DNA of 5,082 nucleotides from JAGTVB01 sp964624765 (lineage in GTDB: Bacteria; Pseudomonadota; Gammaproteobacteria; HK1), in assembly GCA_964624765.1 (NCBI GenBank), contig CAZUZO010000187.1, positions 1 through 5,082 on the forward strand. The letters run 5' to 3'. A program made the position numbers and the translations under genes. Shown piece by piece: positions 1 through 4,346 of this stretch (position 1 is its first letter; every line of letters starts with the position of its first letter). Below the pieces are notes generated by a model. The model saw only the letters and a list, made by a program, of their open reading frames with translations. It had not been told where the DNA came from and did not search any database.

Positions 1-122
1 CCGGGGTTCGGCTGCCGAAGGCTTGGGCGCCGAAGGGATGCTCCGAAGAGCAACCCTGACGAAACGATGACCATGGCCACTCTGAGATACTTACAGATAG
101 ATTGTGGCAGGAGAATGGCGCT
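1..122. other. Gene-free flank with short dyads downstream of the toxin gene
   Basis: No gene could be supported here. The stretch holds two dyads. One is TTCGGC-T-GCCGAA at 7-19. The other is at 35-56: read on the minus strand it is GGG, a T-T mismatch, TGCTC, the loop TTCG, GAGCA, a mismatch and CCC. The minus-strand transcript of the toxin operon would therefore form a hairpin capped by the unusually stable C(UUCG)G tetraloop about 65 bases after the toxin stop. No U-run follows, so it is not a classical intrinsic terminator; it could be a 3' stabilising hairpin or a REP-type element. The frame reading 67-321 on the plus strand is open but overlaps the toxin gene antisense and resembles no protein I know. 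Confidence 0.4.
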
Positions 123-512
123 TCAGATCATGCCCACGTCGTACTGGCGCACGGCCTCGTCAGCCGTGATCAGTGTCAGCGACTCGGCGCGGGCCTGGGC
201 CACCAGCAGGCGGTCGAACGGGCCACGGTGCAGCGGCGGCAGATGGGTCACCATCAAGACGTGGCGCAACTCGATGGGCAGCATCTGGATGCCGTTGCTC
301 TTCAGCCTGCGGGGGATATAGTCCTCGGGGGTGGCAGGCAGGCGCAGCTTACCCAGCGCGGCCTTTATGACGATCTCCCAGGCGCTGGCGGCGGAAAGAT
401 AGAGGGCATTGCGGCCGTCGGCGATGGTCGCGAAGGCCGCCGGGTCGAGTCGTTCCGGGGCGGCGTTCCACCAAAGCCAGCAATGGGTGTCGATTAGATA
501 GCGCTCAGCCAC
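123..512 (-). CDS. vapC: VapC-family type II toxin, PIN-domain ribonuclease
   Basis: Probable Mg2+-dependent endoribonuclease toxin that would cleave RNA (in studied VapCs often tRNA or rRNA) when its antitoxin is degraded. From the chosen GTG at 512 the protein has 129 residues, the usual PIN-toxin size. The N-terminus YLIDTHCWLWW carries the first acidic residue (D8). SAASAWEIVIKAALGKL carries E46. PFDRLLVAQA carries D100, and the terminal LITADEAVRQYDV carries D118. These are the four acidic positions expected of a PIN active site, so the enzyme looks intact. The frame is open upstream to 653, but that part is only the antitoxin gene in another frame. The GTG directly precedes the conserved strand and overlaps the antitoxin stop by 8 bases (GTGGCTGA), implying translational coupling; a GGGA lies a few bases upstream. 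The substrate RNA cannot be read from the sequence. Confidence 0.93.
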   Translation of the reverse strand: MAERYLIDTHCWLWWNAAPERLDPAAFATIADGRNALYLSAASAWEIVIKAALGKLRLPATPEDYIPRRLKSNGIQMLPIELRHVLMVTHLPPLHRGPFDRLLVAQARAESLTLITADEAVRQYDVGMI

Positions 513-741
513 CCTCGAAGTCCCGCAGGATTTCGTCCGGAAGCGGGGCGTCGAAATCCTCCGCGATCCACAGCTTACCGGTGTCCTCGCCTGGCTTGCG
601 CTCCCCGGCCACCGGTTGGATCGGCACCAGACGGGCGACCGGCTGGCCAGCACGGGCGATGATGATCTCCTCGCCCATCGCCGCCTGATTGAGCAGGCGC
701 GAGAGGTGGGTCTTGGCTTCGTGGATGCTAAACGTGCTCAT
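505..741 (-). CDS. Phd/YefM-family antitoxin of the VapC-like toxin
   Basis: Antitoxin that would bind and neutralise the downstream PIN toxin and repress the shared promoter. The 78-residue product starts MSTFSIHEAKTHLSRLL, followed by GEEIIIARAGQPVARLVPI (about residues 23-41), the typical Phd/YefM N-terminal DNA-binding and dimerisation fold. The tail GKLWIAEDFDAPLPDEILRDF (residues 56-75) is the acidic, flexible toxin-wrapping segment seen in antitoxins paired with this type of PIN protein. A TTG at 750 would add three residues, but it lies inside the predicted -10 box (749-754), so ATG at 741 is preferred. No Shine-Dalgarno precedes that ATG, in line with a leaderless message. The toxin GTG overlaps the last codons, giving the antitoxin-first order usual for such operons. 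Confidence 0.93.
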   Translation of the reverse strand: MSTFSIHEAKTHLSRLLNQAAMGEEIIIARAGQPVARLVPIQPVAGERKPGEDTGKLWIAEDFDAPLPDEILRDFEGG

Positions 742-748
742 GTCAAAC

Positions 749-777
749 AAGGTAGACTAAGCCCTTAGTCAAGTCAA
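749..777 (-). promoter_or_regulatory. Toxin-antitoxin operon promoter with palindromic operator in the spacer
   Basis: Read on the minus strand: TTGACT (772-777) as -35, a 17-base spacer, and TACCTT (749-754) as -10. The spacer contains a perfect 16-bp palindrome, GACTAAGCCCTTAGTC (755-770; 7-bp arms around CC), the obvious candidate operator for the Phd/YefM-like antitoxin. Binding there would block RNA polymerase. Transcription would start about seven bases after the -10, at or next to the antitoxin ATG (741), implying a leaderless or nearly leaderless mRNA. The TTGACT hexamer is present twice in overlap (767-772 and 772-777); only the upstream copy gives a 17-base spacing. The palindrome is seen directly; the promoter and operator roles are inferred. 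Confidence 0.7.
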
Positions 778-938
778 GCTGGAGCAGTCTTCCGGCGGGC
801 TGTTTTTTTCGGCTCGGCAGAGCGGGGAAGTTCGGTTTGGCAAAACACAACTGGCTTGCCATTTTGCTCTCTCGATCCCCGTATCGCGTCAACCGTATAC
901 GCCATCTCCTCCATCGGTGAGATTGGAATAGCTATACT
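778..938. other. Intergenic stretch, no gene recognised
   Basis: I see no supported gene in these bases upstream of the toxin-antitoxin promoter. A 39-codon minus-strand frame (862-743) starting MASQLCFAKPNFPALPSR runs through a seven-A tract and into the operator. I do not recognise it, and it would overlap the operon promoter, so it is not called. A T7 run at 803-809 follows only a poor stem (cagtc/gggctg) and has no upstream plus-strand gene to terminate. The 8-bp palindrome CGTATACG lies near 893-901. Confidence 0.3.
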
Positions 939-1073
939 TTACCGCGTCACGACCTGTGATTTTTTCAAGATTTGAAACCGCAGTGTCAGCAAGGTGCCCA
1001 GTTCGTTCTTATGGCGAGTCTGAGTCTGCGCCAGGCACGCTGAAATCCCCCCCTTGAAGTCGTTGAAGCCCGG
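939..1073 (-). other. Open segment beyond the REP hairpin, possible gene remnant (unidentified)
   Basis: On the minus strand a frame runs from the REP hairpin to a TAA at 939-941 and reads PGFNDFKGGISACLAQTQ, then TRHKNELGTLLTLRFQILKK, then SQVVTR. Its composition looks like real protein: a basic, amphipathic helical tail with few odd residues. No start codon or ribosome site of its own is visible, so it would be the 3' end of a lost gene. It is in the same frame as the second half of the transposase remnant (the stop at 1104-1106 separates them). I do not recognise its family; the C-terminal tail of another transposase is possible but unproven. Inside it, TTTCAA-GAT-TTGAAA (963-977) is a small perfect dyad. 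Confidence 0.25.
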
Positions 1074-1107
1074 GTAGGATGCGGTTCGCAAACTCACCGC
1101 ATCCTAC
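1074..1107. repeat. REP-like palindromic hairpin (GTAGGATGCGGT type)
   Basis: Perfect 12-bp inverted repeat: GTAGGATGCGGT (1074-1085), a 10-base loop TCGCAAACTC, and ACCGCATCCTAC (1096-1107). Elements with a TAGGATGCGG arm are scattered between genes in many gammaproteobacterial genomes as REP-like sequences; that assignment rests on memory of the motif, while the dyad itself is directly visible. It sits exactly at the broken end of the transposase remnant, whose reading frame stops at the TAG inside the right arm (1104-1106). Confidence 0.75.
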
Positions 1108-1263
1108 GAGAACTGCAGCAGCGAGGGGTACTTCAATCCAAACATCGCCAAGCCCGACATCAAGGATCGGTCAGCGAGATCTCGCTGCGCTCATGTCGAG
1201 GGTCGGGGATGGCGGCAAAACTCTGGTGGATCGTCTTCAGCAGCCCCGGTGCAGAGAGTTGTT
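1104..1263 (-). pseudogene. Frameshifted N-terminal remnant of an IS transposase (ISNCY-like)
   Basis: Two minus-strand frames join into one recognisable transposase N-terminus. The first (open 1306-1163) contains APGLLKTIHQSFAAIPDPR followed by HERSEISLTD. After one missing base near 1162-1165 the second frame continues MSGLAMFGLKYPSLLQF (from 1160) and then hits a TAG at 1104-1106. The pattern IPDPR...SLTD-LMSGLAxFGLKYPSLLQF is, as I recall it, the start of a DDE transposase group filed under ISNCY in gammaproteobacteria; those proteins run to several hundred residues. Here only about 65 remain: the catalytic domain is gone, the frame is broken, and no start codon is apparent. The truncation coincides with the REP-like hairpin. 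It cannot be functional. The exact IS family is uncertain. Confidence 0.6.
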
Positions 1264-1379
1264 GGCGAAGTCGTGGTCGCGACCTTGAACCGACTCCGTG
1301 CTCTGTTCATTCGCTTAACTCTTCGCTACCATAACGCATCAGCCTCGTTACGCAAACACGCTCGACAAGACCACTGTAA

Positions 1380-1407
1380 CTGACTGTTATTCTTAACCTT
1401 TGATAAA
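1380..1407 (+). promoter_or_regulatory. Weak candidate sigma70 promoter for the beta-barrel gene
   Basis: CTGACT (1380-1385) and GATAAA (1402-1407), 16 bases apart, each match four of six consensus bases. Transcription would start inside the near-palindrome that follows. The match is modest and the site is offered only because it is the best I could find upstream of the gene. Confidence 0.3.
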
Positions 1408-1425
1408 GGCCGGGAATTCCTGGCC
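1408..1425 (+). promoter_or_regulatory. 18-bp near-palindrome just upstream of the ribosome site
   Basis: GGCCGGGAATTCCTGGCC is symmetric except for one pair, G1412 opposite T1421. As RNA that pair becomes a G-U wobble, giving a 7-bp stem with an AAUU loop. It lies 18 bases before the start codon of the beta-barrel gene and just before its strong Shine-Dalgarno (AGGGGGG, 1430-1436). It could be an operator at the transcription start or a leader hairpin influencing translation or stability; the sequence does not decide between them. Confidence 0.4.
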
Positions 1426-1443
1426 ATCTAGGGGGGAATCAGG

Positions 1444-2268
1444 ATGAGGAGATTATTCGGGTGCGTTACCTTGGGCCTCGCTTGTCTCGCCTCGCTAGAA
1501 CTCGCGGCCGAAGAGGACTGCAGTTGGGACGGTTGCAATTGGCGAGGCAACTGGGAACGCGGAGTGTTCTTTGGCGGCGGGGCCATCGGCTTTTTCGACA
1601 CCAACCTGCGACTTGGTTTTGGTCCCATCAATACGGCGATTAACCTCGAGAGCGATGTTGGATTACCTGAGAGCAGCGGTAGCTTCCGAGTGGGTGGTTA
1701 TTATCGTTTGGGCAGAAGGCATCGCTTCGACCTCGAGTACTACGAATTCAATCGGGATGCCACGCGGCGCCTCAGCGCCGGCATTACCGTTAATGGTCAG
1801 TTTATTGGCATCGAACGCTTGGTCAATACAACCTTTACTCTCTCGGTCATTAAGGGGGACTACCAGTTTAACGTGTGGAAAACCGACACGTTAGAGCTTG
1901 GGCTCAACTTAGGCATCTATGGGGCCACGATCGAGACCAATGTTGAGGTACCGGAGCAACGGGTGTTTGAGTCGAGAGACGACTTTGTTCCTTTGCCCCT
2001 CATCGGTTTGCGGGCCACCAACGCCTTGACGGACAAATTCACGGTTACAACGAGTGTGCAGGCCTTTGCCGCTGAGATTGACCCCTGGAAGGGCAGTATC
2101 CTGGAGGTTTGGCTTGGTGCGGAGTATAACTTCTGGAAGCACCTCGGCGCCGGAGTTGCCTTTGACTTGGTTTCCGGCAGCCTTGAGAACGACGACCCCA
2201 ACGATTTCAACGGCCGGTTCACCTTGGAGTTCAGCAGCGTCTATTTCTACGGCAAGCTCTATTTCTAG
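1444..2268 (+). CDS. Exported outer-membrane beta-barrel protein, function unknown
   Basis: A 274-residue protein predicted to sit in the outer membrane. Residues 1-22 are a Sec signal peptide: MRR, a hydrophobic core (LFGCVTLGLACLASL), and likely cleavage after A22 (LAA before EED). The mature part has about eight to ten stretches of alternating polar and apolar residues rich in Gly and aromatics, for example around 41-51, 80-102, 129-160, 182-211, 218-246 and 257-273. It ends in VYFYGKLYF with a terminal Phe, the classic barrel-assembly (BAM) signal. A C-x4-C pair (C26, C31) lies right after the cleavage site and could form a disulfide. The start is well supported: AGGGGGG lies seven bases upstream of the ATG. 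It resembles small OmpW-like or generic outer-membrane barrels in layout, but I recognise no specific family or ligand. It appears to be a single-gene unit. Confidence 0.88.
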   Translation: MRRLFGCVTLGLACLASLELAAEEDCSWDGCNWRGNWERGVFFGGGAIGFFDTNLRLGFGPINTAINLESDVGLPESSGSFRVGGYYRLGRRHRFDLEYYEFNRDATRRLSAGITVNGQFIGIERLVNTTFTLSVIKGDYQFNVWKTDTLELGLNLGIYGATIETNVEVPEQRVFESRDDFVPLPLIGLRATNALTDKFTVTTSVQAFAAEIDPWKGSILEVWLGAEYNFWKHLGAGVAFDLVSGSLENDDPNDFNGRFTLEFSSVYFYGKLYF

Positions 2269-2554
2269 CGTTAGGGCGCGGTGCAGTGCTGAAATAAGCC
2301 GTTCGATGACGGTCCGGTCTCAACCGTCTTAACCTTGGTGGCTACTACGCCAGGGCATAACTACGGCGACACTGTTCGAGCATTTGGCGACAATTTGAGA
2401 GAGAAACACCGCCGGGCGCGGCAATGGGATTGACTTCCGCGTCGCTGCCAGACCAATCGTGAACATCTTTAAGATGCGTTCCAACTCAAATACCCGGTAA
2501 GCGTACTTCGTCGAACGTTGATAGCCGAAAGTACCAATACGCAGTATCGAAAAC
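2269..2554. other. Intergenic region, no gene recognised
   Basis: Nothing here could be assigned. A short dyad GACGGT (2308-2313) / ACCGTC (2323-2328) with a 9-base loop sits 40 bases after the barrel gene; it lacks a T-run, so it is at best a weak terminator. I looked for the missing N-terminal part of the downstream DUF4239-like fragment in all three plus frames and saw none. A minus-strand frame (2556-2329, MFSILRIGTFGYQRSTKYAY...) is open but resembles nothing I know. Confidence 0.4.
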
Positions 2555-2869
2555 ATGTCCGTCGTGCAGGCGGTTAACGAGGTGCTGGATGCTCACACCA
2601 CGCGTCGTAAGGCTGCGCTTGATCGCATCCCCTCGATCGTCTTTACGCTGCTCGTATTCATTGTCGCCTTCTCCTTGGGCGTGGCGGGCCACAACGTGGC
2701 CTTGGGGGCACAAATTCATCGCTGGCGTATGAGCGGCTTCGCTCTCATCTTGGCCTTGCTAATACCCATTATTACCGATTTCGACCGGCCTCTGAGCGGA
2801 TTTATTCAGGTTAACCAGTACGGTCTCACTTCCCTCGTCGAAGGCATGGAATCGGCGCTGGGGAGGTAA
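2555..2869 (+). CDS. C-terminal fragment of a DUF4239/bestrophin-like membrane protein, probably a remnant
   Basis: The 104 codons match, from memory, the last part of DUF4239 (bestrophin-like domain) proteins. The order is a conserved helix VNEVLDAHTTRRKAALDRIP (residues 7-26), a membrane segment (about 26-46), a second membrane segment (about 59-75), and the signature DFDRPLSGFIQVNQ (75-88). Full-length members are roughly twice this long or more, with two further membrane helices and a linker before this point. Those parts are absent: in-frame stops lie at 2519 and 2522, and no matching sequence is visible upstream in another frame. No Shine-Dalgarno precedes ATG 2555. I therefore read it as a truncated gene remnant that happens to stay open; a short expressed membrane protein is the alternative. 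The biochemical role of the family is not established. Confidence 0.6.
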   Translation: MSVVQAVNEVLDAHTTRRKAALDRIPSIVFTLLVFIVAFSLGVAGHNVALGAQIHRWRMSGFALILALLIPIITDFDRPLSGFIQVNQYGLTSLVEGMESALGR

Positions 2870-3025
2870 CGAGCGGCTCCGAAAACCCGCGGCTCTTGCC
2901 GCCAACGGGATGTTGCTTCTTGCAACAGCCACAAGCCACGCATTATAGTGCCCAAGGCGATCCCACCGCGCTGATACACCCGGTAGTAAACGCCAGGCCC
3001 ATACGGCAACAGGACTTGCTAAGCG
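2870..3025. other. Space between converging genes, with a small hairpin
   Basis: The plus-strand fragment and the minus-strand transporter converge here. TGTTGC (2911-2916), loop TTCTT, and GCAACA (2922-2927) form a perfect 6-bp stem that reads the same on both strands, so it could help end transcription from either side. It has no T-tract, so I do not call it a terminator. GCATTATAGTGC (2939-2950) is an imperfect dyad. A minus-strand frame from a TTG at 3009 (PYGPGVYYRVYQRGGIALG...) is open, but I know no match and it has no ATG at its head. Confidence 0.3.
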
Positions 3026-4156
3026 TTAAGACCGCTGGTCCTGCTCGCGGCCTCGACCACTCGCTCCAGGCTTGTCGGCCGACACCGCCTCGGGTGTGGA
3101 TGCCCCAACAGTCCCAGGCGTCTCCTTAATCGCCGGACCAAGCAGGATGGCAAGCGGGCGGGTATGGGGACTCGCATCGAGGGCGATGATCACGGCCATA
3201 GTCAGTGGCAGGGCCAGGAACATACCGGCGGTGCCGAGTAGCCAGCCCCAGAAGAACAGTGCGATGAAAACCGCCAGCGTCGAAACGCCGAGCCCCTTGC
3301 CCATGATGCGGGGCTCGATGACATTGCCCATTGCGATATTGATCACCAAGTAACCGACCGCCACCAGCAGAGCCGTCGCCAAGTCCGTCTGCACCAGCGC
3401 GAGCAGGACCGGCGGGATCATCATGACGATATTGCCCACCACGGGCACGAAGTTCAGGAAAAACGCCAGCATGGTCCAAAGGAAGGCGAAGTCGATGCCT
3501 AGAAACCACAACCAAACCCAAACGCAGAGCGCAACAGCGAGGCTGGCCAGGGTCTTGATCAGCATGTAGCGCTTGATGGATTCCAACAGTCGCTCCAGTC
3601 TTGCATTGTCCTCCTCCGTCAGGTGAAATGCGGCCTTGAGCTTGGCAGGGAACGTATTCGCCTCAAGCAGGATGAAGACCACCGCAAGCAGCACCAGCAG
3701 ACCGGTCGCAAAGAAGCCACTGGCTTGGGAGAGCAGCAGACGGACCAAGATGGCGACTTTGTTCGGGTCCAGGAGGTCCGGGATCGCCTCGCTCGAGCCG
3801 CCCACACCGACACTTTCGAGCCAACCGCCCAATTGGTCGCGCAGCAGCACGAAACGCTCCTGATACGTTGGTAGACTGTGTTGGAATTCCTCCAGTGCGC
3901 CAGTGGCCACTAACGCGAGTAGGCTCCCGATATCGAGCAGCAGAAAAGTGAGCGCGGTTAGCGCACCCCACTGTGGCACACCAAATCGCCGCATCCAACG
4001 CAATGCTGGGGTGACGATGATTGCGATGAACACTGCGAGCAGCAGTGGGACGAGGATCGGTGCGGCTGCTTTTGTGATAGTCAGCACCAGGGCGAACGCC
4101 CCGGCGATGATCAGACCGCGGGCGGGCCGGGTGAAACTGCCGAGGGTGCTCACCAT
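3026..4156 (-). CDS. AI-2E/PerM-family membrane transporter (UPF0118)
   Basis: A 376-residue inner-membrane protein of the AI-2 exporter superfamily, whose members include TqsA, PerM and Na+/H+ antiporter-like proteins. Paired helices at about 12-48 and 64-86 precede a soluble stretch (about 88-140) and a helix at 147-165. An amphipathic segment (170-195) then leads into the C-terminal membrane core. The family signatures are plain: FLNFVPVVGNIVMMIPP (233-249), GNVIEPRIMGKGLGVS (277-292) and WGWLLGTAGMFLALPLT (303-319). Length is typical. The tail after about residue 345 is polar and low in complexity (PGTVGASTPEAVSADKPG) and unlikely to be conserved. The ATG at 4156 has GAGG 11 bases upstream, a rather long spacing. 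The substrate cannot be deduced; the family name does not prove autoinducer-2 export. It is transcribed away from the ceramidase-like gene. Confidence 0.92.
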   Translation of the reverse strand: MVSTLGSFTRPARGLIIAGAFALVLTITKAAAPILVPLLLAVFIAIIVTPALRWMRRFGVPQWGALTALTFLLLDIGSLLALVATGALEEFQHSLPTYQERFVLLRDQLGGWLESVGVGGSSEAIPDLLDPNKVAILVRLLLSQASGFFATGLLVLLAVVFILLEANTFPAKLKAAFHLTEEDNARLERLLESIKRYMLIKTLASLAVALCVWVWLWFLGIDFAFLWTMLAFFLNFVPVVGNIVMMIPPVLLALVQTDLATALLVAVGYLVINIAMGNVIEPRIMGKGLGVSTLAVFIALFFWGWLLGTAGMFLALPLTMAVIIALDASPHTRPLAILLGPAIKETPGTVGASTPEAVSADKPGASGRGREQDQRS

Positions 4157-4274
4157 CTTCGATTTAACCTCGAGTGCTGGGCAACGGGATATTCGCGGGG
4201 CGCATCATAGCTGCAGCATCCAGTCTTGGGCAACTTCTGCTGCGTGCCCTGCAAGGCAATCATGCGTGAGCTTG

Positions 4275-4302
4275 TTTATATTTTGAATGGGGATTCTGAC
4301 AA
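4275..4302 (-). promoter_or_regulatory. Sigma70-like promoter for the AI-2E-family gene
   Basis: On the minus strand TTGTCA (4297-4302) and TATAAA (4275-4280) are separated by 16 bases; each matches five of six consensus positions. Transcription would start near 4268, leaving a leader of about 110 bases before the ATG at 4156. No riboswitch or attenuator was recognised in that leader. The site faces away from the ceramidase-like gene. Confidence 0.55.
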
Positions 4303-4317
4303 AGCGATGACCGTTTC

Positions 4318-4346
4318 TTGCCGAGCGAAGTAGCAATCGCTATAAA
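4318..4346 (+). promoter_or_regulatory. Sigma70-like promoter abutting the ceramidase-like gene
   Basis: TTGCCG (4318-4323; four of six) and TATAAA (4341-4346; five of six) are 17 bases apart. The last base of the -10 box is the A of the assigned ATG, so a transcript starting about seven bases later (near 4353) would lack that codon. Either the box is fortuitous, or the true start is a downstream non-ATG codon such as TTG at 4358. The alternative is an upstream promoter, for instance one around TATATT at 4277-4282, for which I see no good -35. Confidence 0.35.

Noticed and set aside
513..653. Longer N-terminus of the toxin, extending the frame to 653 (176 residues)
   Set aside because: The extra 47 residues are antitoxin sequence read in another frame; the PIN domain begins right after GTG 512, and 129 residues is the normal size.
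785..809. Intrinsic terminator ending in T7
   Set aside because: The stem before the T-run is short, with a wobble pair and a large loop, and no plus-strand gene lies upstream.
743..862. 39-codon minus-strand frame MASQLCFAKPNFP...
   Set aside because: It runs through the toxin-antitoxin promoter and operator, contains a seven-A tract, and matches no family I know.
1079..1288. 69-codon plus-strand open frame over the transposase remnant
   Set aside because: It starts inside the REP hairpin and is antisense to the recognisable transposase sequence.
2329..2556. 75-codon minus-strand frame MFSILRIGTFGYQRSTKY...
   Set aside because: No recognisable motif, no ribosome site and no neighbouring partner gene; treated as chance.
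2806..3009. Minus-strand frame PYGPGVYYRVYQRGGIALG...
   Set aside because: It begins with TTG without a Shine-Dalgarno and overlaps the end of the DUF4239-like fragment antisense. The sequence looks protein-like at its head, but I could not tie it to a family.
3126..3521. 131-codon minus-strand frame inside the AI-2E-family gene
   Set aside because: It is an alternate-frame shadow of the strongly supported transporter, rich in Arg and Gly with no domain.
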